Source: Argyresthia goedartella (Eukaryota > Arthropoda > Insecta > Lepidoptera > Argyresthiidae). Taken from it: 64,000 nucleotides of DNA. The number at the start of each line of letters is the position of its first letter. Position 1 is the first letter of the stretch. The translations under genes and the position numbers were made by a program. The DNA is taken from assembly GCA_949825045.1 (NCBI GenBank), contig OX463807.1:11371501-11435500 (forward strand), given 5' to 3'. The notes under the pieces are model-generated. The model worked only from the letters and a program-made list of their open reading frames with translations, was not told where the DNA came from and searched no databases. This document shows, piece by piece, positions 22,048 to 32,021 of the stretch.

Positions 22048-22240
22048 GACCTCTGTGGTGCAGCGGTTGTGGCTCTGTCTACCAAGCGAGAGGTCTCGGG
22101 TTCGATAAAAAAAAAACAGGTCTTGGATGTTTATATGAGTGTGACGTTGCTGTTTCTGGTTCCCACGACACAGGGTATCCTAGTGTGGGGCCAGAAGCAA
22201 TGTATGTGCCTGTATGTACTTGTTTATGTTTATGAGACTT
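22048..22240 (+). mobile_element. SINE family B
   Basis: The tRNA-like head GACCTCTGTGGTGCAGCGG ... GGTCTCGGGTTCGAT runs straight into an A run and the shared body TCTTGGATGTTTATATGAG and GGTTCCCACGACACAGGGTA, as at 9445. Confidence 0.78.
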
Positions 22241-22284
22241 CCGCAAATTTTGATGCTAGAGGTCTAAAAGCAGCTCCTTCACAC

Positions 22285-23035
22285 GGCCTTAGTGAAAACC
22301 AAACTTGAATCTAGCTCGGTTGTTTGGAACCCGCACGAAAGCTCATACGTCCTTATGCTCGAGAAGGTACACAAAGCATTCCTAAGATACCCGTATGAGA
22401 GGAAATTTGGATACTACCCTTACCTTTATCCATCCGCTTATATACTGGGTGTGCTCGGGTACAACTCACTAGAGATCAGACGTAACACCGACCAGCTTCT
22501 GACTGTGTGACGATTGTTGCGAGGCGACAGCGACTGCGCCGCGCTTGTCGGTACGGTATGCGCGCTATACGTGCCCGACAGATATCTCCGCGCGCGCAGG
22601 TACCAGCTGTTAGCAGGCGGCACGCACCGCACGGTGGCGCGACAGCAGTCTCCGCTGGTGAATGCGTGGGATAGTCTCAACGCTCTGTTAGGCAGCACCA
22701 TTGACTGATCTGTTTGGTGATGCATGGAGGCATATTGTGGAGATGAACATATGAAAGTATTGTCTGTGGATTATTTTGACATTGGCATTCTATATATTTT
22801 GACATCACAGATTTTAATCCCTTACTTTGACATTGTCTGACAATATTGAATTTAATTTAAATTAGCTTTTATTATTTACTCTTGTTTAAATTGTATTGTG
22901 CTTTATTTTATAACGGAACCTGATTTTAATTTAGCTGTAAATATGCACCCTTTATCTCTATTTGTTTTTTGTACAGCGCATTGGGCATTCGCCTGTAATG
23001 CTGAACATCATATCTAAATAATAATAAATTAATAG
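22285..23035 (+). pseudogene. LINE ORF2 C-terminal fragment (family C)
   Basis: The frame 22292-22510 encodes KLESSSVVWNPHESSYVLML and YPYLYPSAYILGVLGYNSLEIRR, the C-terminal region of a jockey-group LINE RT protein. A TGA after QLLTV is followed in another frame by RYLRARRYQLLAGGTHRTVA. The 3' end has AATAATAAA. The element is truncated at the 5' end, immediately after the SINE. The element at 23290/30933 carries an earlier part of a related protein. Confidence 0.75.
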
Positions 23036-23040
23036 TTATT

Positions 23041-23193
23041 TGTGACACAAGGGAGCAAAATCATGTATTTACGGCGAGGGCGGTACATTGAAGCCAGAGT
23101 GAAGGGAAGGATTCTACGATATAATCCTGAGCGTAACGATTTACGTTAGCGTTAACGCCGATGACGAAAATAATTTTGCTCCTGAGTGACACA
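23041..23193. mobile_element. MITE-like inverted-repeat element
   Basis: The ends TGTGACACAAGGGAGCAAAA and TTTTGCTCCTGAGTGACACA are inverted repeats with about 19 of 24 matches. The interior carries GGCGAGGGCGGTACATTGAA, a motif common in lepidopteran repeats. Confidence 0.45.
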
Positions 23194-23289
23194 TACAACT
23201 TTTCGCACCGACTATGAGGAAAATTTAAATTAAATTGCTCTAAAAAAATATTATTCGATTACTATTAATTCGATTCGAATTACTTTCGA

Positions 23290-23920
23290 TCTGTGTTCCT
23301 GCCTAAAAAACCGTTACACGGTGCGTCCGTTACACCAACAGGAGGCTCCACGCGCATTGTGGTCGACAACATCTCCGTGGCAGACCTGCGCCAGGCGGGA
23401 CGTCAGCTAAAACTTCGATCATCCTCTGTTCCTGACGGCATCCCACCTTTCGTGGTTAGATACTGTTTATCAGCACTAGAGTGGCCTCTCTTTCATGTCT
23501 ACAACACGTCCCTGAAATCTTCAACATATCCAATACAGTGGGAAATGTCGCGTGTCACGCCTTTGCTCAAGGATGGCTCCAAGAGTGAAGTTGCAAACCA
23601 CAGACTATAGCTGTCCTTTTTGTTTTGGGAAGATCTTTGAAACCATAATTAATCGTTGCGTCACTCAACAAATTAGTGTCCATCTTCCAGAAACCCAGCA
23701 CGGATTTTGCCCTACTCTTTCCACAGTGACAAAGCAGCTTAATTACGTGTGATCAGCTATGGAAAAAAAAAGTTAGTTGATGTAACGTATTTTGACTTCA
23801 AGAAAGCTTTTGATAGAGTCCAAAACGATGTGCTGCTTGCAAAAATTTGCTGCCATAGGCTTCACTCCAAATCTGCTGAAACTGTTTGCCGATTACTTTG
23901 CCAATAAAAAAGTTACGGTA
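23290..23920 (+). pseudogene. LINE reverse transcriptase fragment, left part (split by BEL element)
   Basis: The frame at 23293-23610 has the RT opening motifs (SVPDGIPPFVVRYCLSALEW, VTPLLKDGSKSEVANHR). Shifted frames then give FGKIFETIINRCVTQQ, ETQHGF and FDFKKAFDRVQ up to FANKK at 23915, where the BEL LTR starts. The reading resumes at 30933. It contains several frameshifts and is a decayed copy. Confidence 0.8.
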
Positions 23921-24410
23921 TGTTAAATCCACGCCTCAACCGAAAGGGTGGAATCTGTGAAGGGTTGTTTTACAATGGAATCTTACGAAGTAGTACTGAC
24001 CTTGACGCCGTCGACTGGTATGCGAAAGTTCAGATTCGAGGCAGAAGTACGGGATGAGGAACACAAGGGTGGGGGTGTTGGGAGTCGAATCTTACTCGTG
24101 TCGTAACCCGCTGCTGGTGCTGTCTTAATGGTGCTGACTACAAGGGTCGCTATCAGAGCGCGACGAATTGGTGACCGAATCACTTCAAATTTTCACAGCA
24201 CGAAGCACTCACTACGATGACGTGAAATCAACTTATTTCTTGTAGATTATTACGAGATTATTCTATAAAAACCATTCGGCCAAAGCCCCGAAACGTGACG
24301 CCGAAAATTTTACCACGTGCAAGTGACAGCTAGCTAGTGATGTTCCGGTCACTCGCTGTCAATCCGCGCAACAAAAACCGAGGTGCGTTCCGAAGCATAA
24401 ATATTAAACA
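23921..24410 (-). repeat. 3' LTR of the BEL/Pao element
   Basis: This 490-bp copy pairs with 30442-30932. The sequence CTCGCTGTC near 24352 and AATCTTACG near 23978 are examples of differences from the other LTR. Confidence 0.92.
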
Positions 24411-24419
24411 GTCACCCGC

Positions 24420-24672
24420 CCGGACAGGCCCGAACCTGTCCCTAATCAATAGGAAGGCGAGAAAGTGTTGCGAACGCTCTCTTGAGGACCGAGTCCCCCA
24501 CCTTGACTTCTGCTGATCGAGGCTTGTCATTCCGACCCGTGTACAAATTGACGATCCGTCCTCGTCTCCATCTCAATGATGGCAAATTCGCATCCTTAAT
24601 CAGCACCAAATCCAGTGATTTGGTGCTGATTAAGGATGCGAATTTGACTTGAGGGGGGCTCGTCCGGTCAGT
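24420..24672 (-). pseudogene. BEL integrase C-terminal domain, after an in-frame TAG and a foldback
   Basis: From 24619 downward the translation reads DLVLIKDANLPSLRWRRGRI and VNLYTGRNDKPRSAEVKVGD, the usual C-terminal domain of BEL integrases, ending at a TGA/TAG near 24450. It is separated from the catalytic part by a TAG at 24673-24675 and by the 64-bp palindrome at 24583-24646. Confidence 0.8.
24583..24646. repeat. Perfect palindrome, 30-bp arms with a 4-nt centre, in BEL integrase
   Basis: Positions 24583-24612 are the exact reverse complement of 24617-24646, with CAGT between. The right arm is the true coding sequence (DLVLIKDANL on the minus strand). The left arm is an inverted copy of it, which replaces the normal upstream linker. 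Confidence 0.93.
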
Positions 24673-25275
24673 CTACTTAAGGCGCTGCTGCAAGATGTGC
24701 AAGTACTCTAGGGACCACCGTTTCCAAAAATCTTGAGCCATCTGCTGCAACATCTGCCACCTAGTTAACCGATTTAACTTAACATCACCGAATGGGTATT
24801 CTGGCAGGGCGTTAAGGGGCTGACCTATCAGGAAGTGACCCGGCGTCAACGCTTCCAAATCATTTGGATCCGAACTGAGCGGGCAAAACGGACGGGAATT
24901 CAGTGTTATTTCAATTTTACAGAACAGCGTCGCAAGCTCTTCAAAGCGTAGAGAGGTCTCACCGATGATCCTCGTCAGGTGCGACTTAGCCGATTTAACC
25001 GCAGCCTCAAAAATTCCTCCCCAATGAGGACATCCCGGCGGACTGAAAACCCATTCAATCCCTAGTCGGGAGCAAGCCGTACCGATGGCATCCTGGTTAC
25101 CGTTCAGGAATTGAGTGACCTCCTGCAGATATCGCCTGGCTCCGACAAAATTTGTGCCGTTGTCCGAACGGATTAATGTCGGGAGGCCCCTTCGTGAGAC
25201 GAACCGATCCAGACATGCGATAAATGCCTCTGTAGTGAGGTCACTGACCACCTCCAAGTGGACTGCCTTCGTGGC
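24673..25275 (-). pseudogene. BEL integrase catalytic core, C-terminal half
   Basis: After a TAG at 25276-25278 the same frame continues with ATKAVHLEVVSDLTTEAFIA, IRSDNGTNFVGARRYLQEV (second Asp) and WVFSPPGCPHWGGIFEAAVK (catalytic Glu), then TLNSRPFCPLSSDPNDLEAL. The frame ends at TAG 24673-24675 just after LQQRLK. Confidence 0.9.
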
Positions 25276-26830
25276 CTAGCTCACGAAGACGCACAGGTAT
25301 GCCTTCACTAATCTGGCATTCCGTAGCTGTGAAGACTTGACCATGAATGGTCCCGCGAAATCCGTTCCGACACCCGCAAAGGGCCGGATTTCGTTAACCC
25401 TATCCGAGGGCAAATCGCCCATCTGGGGCTGCATCGTAGCCGCCTTCGCCCGATAACAAGGCAGGCACCGAAATACGACGCTACGCACTAAGCGTCTTCC
25501 CGATAGAATCCAGAACTCGCGCTGGAGAAACGCCATCAAGGCGTGGCATCCGACATGCCCATTCCGAATGTGTCGATCCTGTATCAACAGTTCGACCAAC
25601 TTCCCTTTCCTAGGGAGTAACAACGGGTAGCGAGCCGCATAAGGCAGTTTGGCATTCCGCAGCCGACCTCCTACCCTCAGCAATCCTTGAGGGTCAATAA
25701 ACGGGTTGAGCCGAGCCACAGCTCCCTTCAGTTGGACGCGTCCGCGTCTCAGAATGTCCAGTTCGGACTTAAAGTGCACCGTCTGCACGTTCCGTACCAA
25801 TGCGAACAACGCATGGTTCCGTTCCCGTGGTGTCAGGACCTGTGTCCGCACCCGTTGCGCCTCAGAATTGCGACAATTCCGTGCAAATCGGAAGATCCAG
25901 GCGGTCACATTGACCAGCTTGTCGAGCGAGCTGCACTGTTTCAGCAGGCTGAACTCCTCTTCCGGCTCTGGTTGCGTCCTACAGACACCGACTGTCAAGG
26001 CGCCGTTCGCCGAGGTAACGCGTGGACTCATTAGCCAATCCGATTCGGCTTGAGTCAACCATTTTGGACCCCACCACAAGGGATGTCCAACTAACTCCGG
26101 AGCGTGACACCCACGAAACGCACAGTCTGCTGGGTTCATTTCCCCTGGAACATGTCTCCAGATTAAGGGAACCTCCGAATTCAAAATCTGCGAAACCCGA
26201 TTCGCCACAAAAATCTCCAGCTTGTGAACTGAAGCCTTCAGCCAGCATAACACGATCTGGCTGTCCGTCCAAGCGTAGACCGTATCTTCTAACGCTATTG
26301 ACCCACGAAGAACCGTCATCGTGTGGTTGACCAGACGAGTCAGGAGAGCCGCTCCTGAAAGCTCTAATTTGGGAATGGTCAGGCGAGTGCGCAACGGCGC
26401 AACTTTGCTCTTGGCCATGACCAACCGCACATCAACCTCCCCCGAGGAGTCGACCGTACGCAGATACACCGCAGCTCCGTAGCCCTTCTCCGAGGCATCG
26501 CAAAACCCATGCAGGGTGGCGGTGTATCGTTTGGTGGGGACCAACCTCCGTGGCAGTGAAATCCGATTGATGCCAGGGAGGGTCGAAAAGAACGATTCCC
26601 ACTCTGAGCTCAATGACCCGCCGATCGGGTCGTCCCATTTCAGCTCAGCAGACCACAATTGCTGCATAAAACACTTGAGCTGAAATGTTACCGGGGTGAT
26701 CCACCCGTTTGGATCAAATGTCCTAGCCACCGTTGAAAGGACGTTCCGTTTCGTCCAGACCTTCGGGGAGTCCAACTCGACCCGATACAGTCTGACACCG
26801 GCTGGTACTGGACGCCTAGTACCGACAACA
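25276..26830 (-). pseudogene. BEL RNase H and integrase N-terminal half
   Basis: The open frame starts within the RT connection (DSPKVWTKRNVLSTVARTFD) and carries RNase H motifs (GFCDASEKGYGAAVY, AWTDSQIVLCWLKA, NPADCAFRG) and the integrase zinc-binding region (HIRNGHVGCHALMAFLQREF, VVFRCLPCYRAKA) to DFAGPFM, which holds the first catalytic Asp. It ends at TAG 25276-25278. A shift near 26800-26830 separates it from the RT. Confidence 0.9.
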
Positions 26831-27170
26831 TATTCGGATTTTCCAGATTTTCGAAAATGTGGGGATCCTGCTGGTAGTCATCCGGAAGACCAGACAGTAA
26901 CTCTGGAGAGTTCGACATCCATTTCCGGAGCTCGTAACCTGGAGGTTACGAGCTCCGGGACGAGCTAGTTGAGCTCTTACGGGGTGGACCCCGTAAGAGC
27001 TCAACTAGCTCGTCCCGTCGAGCGAGCGCCTCCTCTACGGAATCTGCACCGGTACAGATATCGTCCACGTAGAGATCCTGCTCCAGGATCGCTGCTCCTC
27101 TAGGGAAATTTATCCGTTCTCGATCCGCTAACTCCCGCAGAGTGCGAATCGCCAAATAAGGAACGCCAAC
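26830..27170 (-). pseudogene. BEL reverse transcriptase C-terminal part with YVDD box
   Basis: The frame at 26946-27155 encodes AIRTLRELADRERINFPRGA and the catalytic LYVDDICTGA, then RRDELVELLRG. There the foldback duplications insert foreign codons and a TAA at 26946-26948. The protein resumes as YELRKWMSNSPELLSGLPDD. Confidence 0.88.
26925..27016. repeat. Two adjoining perfect palindromes in the BEL RT gene
   Basis: Palindrome 1 has 16-bp arms (26925-26940 and 26943-26958). Palindrome 2 has 28-bp arms (26957-26984 and 26989-27016) around TGGA. The outer arms are the ordinary coding sequence on each side. The inner arms are inverted copies of those flanks, in the order A, A', B', B. The arms are perfect. 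Confidence 0.93.
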
Positions 27171-28404
27171 TAGACCGTAGCCCGTACGTGTTGGTGTTCA
27201 GCTCGTACACCTTGATGGGCTGATCTGGGCTCTCTCGCCACAGTATCAGCTGATACCGTCTATCGTCAGGGTGAATGACCATCTGCCTAAACATCATCCG
27301 GATGTCACCTACAAACACAACATTGTGTCGACGGAACCGTGTGATAACATCCGCGATGTCATAGTTCAACTTCGGCCCTGAATGCAAACACTGGTTCAGG
27401 TTCATGCCGTTAGATGTTGATGCCGATCCATCGAACACTACCCGTATTTTGCCCTCCGGAGTCCTCAAGACCGCGTGATGAGGCAGGAAGCAGTGGTCTT
27501 TACGCTTCCAGTCGATACCCGAAACCGACATGTGGCCGAGCGACTCGTAATCCCGCATGAAGTCGACGTACTTCTGCCGGAAAATCCCGTCACGCTTCAT
27601 GCGTCGTTCCATCGACAGAAGCCGCGTCTCGGCTGCATGGTGTGAACTGCCCAGCAGTGGGCTATCACTCCGGAATGGAAGACGTTTGATAAATCGACCT
27701 GACCGAAGGCGACCAGTATTATTCCGATAAAACTGTTCACACTCTTCTTCAACCGGGTCCAACCGGCGGACCGTAGGTGGTTCTTCCACCTCCCAAAACT
27801 TCTGTATCACCTCCGAGAGTACAGAACCGAATAAGGGACTACTAGTCGCTAGGCTTGGGGCAGCCGGCATGACCGGACCCATTACCGCATGGCCCAGTCT
27901 GGTGTTGACCGAAACCAGACCAGTCGCCTGCAACACGTGGACACCTGGCACTAACAGGTATCCCAAGGCATCAACACCCAATAAAATGTCTACTGGGCCC
28001 GGAATATCAAACTCCGGGTCAGCCAGTGACAACCCAGCGACCAACTGTCGCACCGAGGGCGACAACCGTACGTGAGGGTGTGAACCCATCACATTAGGCA
28101 TGACTAATGCCGTGACCGTCAGATTCACCGATGAATCCACCCGTGACGAGAGAGTAATCCGACATACTCCCTTAACGGAACCGAGTTCCGTGTTCCCAAT
28201 TCCCCGAATGGAATGTGGATACTCCCTTACCGAAATGCCCAACCGTCTTACAAGGTTGCACGAGACTAAGCACCCCTGGGCCCCCGAGTCCAATAGTGCT
28301 CGTGCCACATATGATTTGTCGTCTGAACTCCACGCTATCACAGAGGCGGTGGGGAGCATGACCCTCTGTGGAGTGGCGGCACCCTGTAAGTGGGCGGCGG
28401 GTCC
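27100..28404 (-). pseudogene. BEL aspartic protease and reverse transcriptase N-terminal part
   Basis: The frame has the protease motif ARALLDSGAQGCLVSC, then the BEL linker (LLGVDALGYLLVPGVHVLQA, FWEVEEPPTVRRLDPVEEEC) and RT motifs DGIFRQKYVDFMRDYESLGH, HHAVLRTPEGKIRVVFDGSA and FVGDIRMMFRQMVIHPDDRR. It leaves frame after YGL at about 27175. It is in phase with the preceding ORF across TAG 28405-28407. Confidence 0.9.
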
Positions 28405-29025
28405 CTAGCGGGAACCTCCGCGGGATCCGAACCCGCTGAGACCTCCGTCGGCCTTGGAGTAACTCGGCTGCTGATATGCAACCGGCATATCAGACCGTAT
28501 GTGCATCAAGGGGTCCCAACCCGTATAATAGGCCCCTCGATGTCCCGGTATCCGACCATACCGGACGGTGTACGGTGTGCCCGGTGCGCACCGTGGATGA
28601 ATGGGGGAGAGCGGATCCAACCTGGGGCGCTCTAAGAATGGGGGCGACATCCGACTGTTCGCCTCCCAGAGCGACGGGCAGGGTGGCGCAGAAGGTGGTG
28701 GACTCCCACCCTTCGCCCTACTCATAGGTGCCATCTGACTCCCGCCCGTATCACACGGTGAGCCAGCGGCCCGAAGTCCTCGCTGACCGTGGACAGCGGC
28801 GACCGAACCCCGGCTATCCCGCATGTTACCCCTCGCGCTGCCCCCTTCCCCTCGGGGGAGGGGGGGTTCCCGTCCGCGGGTACCCCAGTCACCCCTTTGG
28901 TGACTCCCGTTGCCCGGAGGGGGACTGGGTCCAGCCCTGGTTGGGCCCTGTGGCCGACCAACCTGAGTCCGGCCCTGGTGACCATCCGAAGGGCCTGACC
29001 GATTCAGGCACAACGCTATGTGGTG
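28405..29025 (-). pseudogene. BEL Gag-Pol linker, Pro/Arg/Gly-rich
   Basis: The stretch lies between two in-frame TAG codons (29026-29028 and 28405-28407). It begins with the HH of the last zinc knuckle and consists mainly of Pro, Gly, Arg and Ser. No fold is recognisable. The DNA is strongly GC-rich compared with the intron around it. Confidence 0.7.
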
Positions 29026-29754
29026 CTAGCCACCACAGCACTCACACGGGAACGCGTGCGAGCACTCGCTCAGAGTGTGCGGCCCCAAAGAACCGAAACA
29101 CAATCGGTGACGGAAGACTATCTTCCTGCGGGCAGCTACCCCGAGCGCCTTAAATTTGGCGCAACTGGTCACGTCATGACCGGCACTGTCGCAGTGCACA
29201 CAGCCGTCACCCGACGGCGCGGCATTCAAAACGCCAAATTGTTTCGACCTCCCACCCCCCCGTGGGGGCAGGGGGCGCGGCCCCTCCCGCATCCGCGCGG
29301 GTTGGCGCTGCACACTGGCATCCGTGTCTAGTGTGTCACATCGCCTACATTCACCCTCCAAAAAATCTGTCAATTGGACAAGTGTGGGCAGTTCCGTGCT
29401 ACTGCCCCCAACACCCTTCGGGGGTGGGTCTCCGTTACCATCCCCACGGTCATTCATTCGCGACCGCTTAATCCTCTCCGCGCGACACTCGATGTCACCC
29501 AAGCATTCCATCGCTTGGTCAACATCCGCGCAGAGCTGTTTCACCGTAGCCACCGAAGCTTCATCAGTAAGCCCGAGAGCTTCAGCCTCCGCAGCCAGCC
29601 GACACACCTTCCCGACGCGTGTCATTGCGTCCTCCACACGCTTGAGCAGGACATCATCCATGTCCGGTCGCTCCACATACTGATGAGTATGGGCGAGCCA
29701 TCTCATTTCCTCCCGGACACCACTCCGCAGTACCGTCAAGGGTGAAGGTGCCAT
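29026..29754 (-). pseudogene. BEL Gag with zinc knuckles
   Basis: The ATG at 29754 opens a 242-codon frame with a helical N-terminal part (VEDAMTRVGKVCRLAAEAEA) and BEL-type Cys/His motifs (CVHCDSAGHDVTSC, LCFGSLGPHTLSEC, CECCGG). One motif has GS where the family normally keeps a Cys (CFxC). It is shorter than usual BEL Gag proteins. It stops at TAG 29026-29028 inside the last knuckle. Confidence 0.85.
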
Positions 29755-30441
29755 GTTGACCGATTTAATGGATTCTGATCCTATATATACTTCACTACCG
29801 AACTAAGTATAGCCAGAGACCAGCACTTGCCCGTCAGCGCTGGGCACAGAAATTAAAACTAAGTTGTCAAAACTGAAGCGACTACAAACACAATTAAATC
29901 CTACAAATATTTAATATGGTCGCCCTGTGGATATACACCTTATAACTATACACTCTTAATCAATTAGAGAATGCCACCATAAAGCATAATAAAAAATAAC
30001 ACACAAAAATTTATTATAAAAAAAGGTGGTGGGCTCCGAGACTATAAACCTAAACAATATAGCAAAATCAGCTTAATACCCCTTAAATAGCCTGACCCTG
30101 CTCTGTAAACCGAAATAACACTGCAGTACTATAAAACCCGACGTTCTATTACAAGTAATACAATATAGTTACTTCGTGGAATGACTGTTCAATCCTTATG
30201 CACACAACAGTAGTTTCCGACTACAATTTTATAATTATCGTTAACTAAATCGTTAATTATACGTTCACTAACGGAAAATGAACCTAAATTGTGGTATACC
30301 GACCACAAGACTCACTCACAAAATGATTGCCGACCAATCTGAGGTACCCACCCTCTCCCACTACAATGTGGCAAAAAAAACAACCCTACAACCGTCCGTG
30401 AATCGATTTCTTACTAGGAAACCACGCCCTGCTACCAAAAA
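29755..30441 (-). other. BEL untranslated leader and primer-binding region
   Basis: This lies between the 5' LTR and the Gag ATG. It is AT-rich, with no supported ORF. TGGTAGCAGGGCGTGG on the minus strand next to the LTR (about 30422-30437) is the probable primer-binding site. Confidence 0.6.
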
Positions 30442-30932
30442 TGTTAAATCCACGCCTCAACCGAAAGGGTGGAATCTGTGAAGGGTTGTTTTACAATGGA
30501 ATCTCACGAAGTAGTACTGACCTTGACGCCGTCGACTGGTATGCGAAAGTTCAGATTAGAGGCAGGAGTACGGGATGAGGAACACAAGGGTGGGGGGTGT
30601 TGGGAGTCGAATCTTACTCGTGTCGTAGCCCGCTGCTGGTGCTGTCTTAATGCTGCCGACTACAAGGGTCGCTATCAGAGCGCGACGAATTGGTGACCGA
30701 ATCACTTCAAATTTTCACAGCACGAAGCACTCACTACGATGACGTGAAATCAACTTATTTCTTGTAGATTATTACGAGATTATTCTATAAAAACCATTCG
30801 GCCAAAGCCCCGATGCGTGACGCCGAAAATTTTACCACGTGCAAGTGACAGCTAGCTAGTGATGTTCCGATCACTCGCGGTCAATCCGCTTAACAAAAAC
30901 CGAGGTGCGTTCCAAAGCATAAATATTAAACA
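30442..30932 (-). repeat. 5' LTR of the BEL/Pao element
   Basis: About 491 bp, with the same ends as 23921-24410. It is followed by CAGTA, the presumed target duplication. Confidence 0.92.
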
Positions 30933-31360
30933 CAGTACGTACAAGTTTCTGGCATACCTATGAAACTCGTTCTCGAAGTCGTTAAGACTGCTGAGTGTCT
31001 CATATTCGTGGATGACTTGAAGTTGTTTTTGATCATCGGGTGTGATGCTGACGTTGGGTTGTTGCAGCGAGACATTGATAGGGTGGTGGAACGGAGTGAG
31101 ATAAATAGCTTGGCCTTCAACGGCTCTAGCTGCAAGGTCATGACTTACAGTCACCTCAGGACTCCAATCTACCATGACTACATCATATCCGGCACTCCTA
31201 TCGCGAGAGTAACTAAAATGACTGACTATGGAGTCAGTCCTAAGTCACGTATTTTAATTCATACATCCTTATGCAGAACTGGCTTTTAATGACCATATCC
31301 AGCAGACATGTAAGAGAGCCTACAGGTCGCTTTGGTTTATTATGAGGCAGGCAAGGGTCT
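30933..31360 (+). pseudogene. LINE reverse transcriptase fragment, right part (split by BEL element)
   Basis: The frame after the BEL insertion reads YVQVSG, then CLIFVDDLKLFLII (catalytic box as FVDD), LLQRDIDRVVERSEINSLAF and TMTDYGV-type motifs, ending with HIQQTCKRAYRSLWFIMRQA near 31345. It continues the protein begun at 23290. The segment with the GVPQG motif is missing, so it was deleted before or after the BEL insertion. Confidence 0.78.
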
Positions 31361-31364
31361 TCAG

Positions 31365-31770
31365 TGGGGTGGGTTGGGGGGTTTTTATTTCGCACGTCGA
31401 CCAAAATATTGTGATGATCTAAAAAGTAAGCGCCGAGTATTGTTTGAGCGATGTCAGCGATGAAATTCCACTGGTACGGTTGCCTCATTTTAAGGTCGAG
31501 CATAAGCGTTTTCTCGCCGTATGTTTTTATTTCCGTCCCATTGGCAGCGTATAACTTGTATGTTGACCTCGTTGGTCGCCCTTTCTTCGGTGTGACAGAA
31601 ATGTTTGCGCCTGTGTCAACCAGAAAACGGTACCCACTTTTGCGGTCGGTAACGCAAAGTCTGTTGGCCGGGAGAATAGCGTTGACGACGGCCTCGGTCA
31701 ACGCTGGCTCTAGTTTTCCGAAGGTGACGATAATTTATTCCAGTTGCATGACTGCTCGCATTTGTGAGCT
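31365..31770 (-). pseudogene. Ty3-type protease and Gag end, left part of a relic split by a LINE
   Basis: The frame 31701 downward encodes a retropepsin (YRFLVDTGANISVTP, then ANGTEIKTYGEKTLMLDL and AQTILGAYFLDHHNILVDV). Upstream of it another frame gives the end of a Gag zinc knuckle (HKCEQSCNWNKLSS). The rest of Pol is gone; the relic stops against the family C LINE near 31360. Confidence 0.75.
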
Positions 31771-32021
31771 CGTTGTTTGTAGTTGCAAATCAAATCAAAT
31801 CAAAAATCATTTATTTCCATAGGATGTTGTTACATCACTTAGATCCGTCATTACATTTTTTGGGTGAGTTCACTAACACAATGGCGGAATCTGTGGAGAA
31901 GAGCTCACCGAAGAAACTCCACAGTCGTCGAATCTTTTGCGTTTCCTTTTTTAAATAAAATATTGTCAAATTACAAAATGAATGCTAATTATATATAGAA
32001 ACAGCCTGTTACTCAAACAAT

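Larger units (their letters stand above)
23921..30932 (-). mobile_element. BEL/Pao LTR retrotransposon inserted in a LINE
   Basis: LTRs of about 490 bp at 23921-24410 and 30442-30932 begin TGTTAAATCC and end ATTAAACA, and differ at roughly 13-15 sites by eye. Flanking bases CGGTA (left) and CAGTA (right) look like a 5-bp target duplication with one change. The primer site next to the 5' LTR, TGGTAGCAGGGCGTGG, resembles the complement of the initiator tRNA-Met 3' end. Order on the minus strand is Gag, protease, RT, RNase H, integrase. Four in-frame TAG codons, frameshifts and foldback duplications disable it. Confidence 0.92.

Noticed and set aside
25687..29745. Several + strand ORFs above 100 codons
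   Set aside because: They are antisense shadows of the GC-rich BEL polyprotein.
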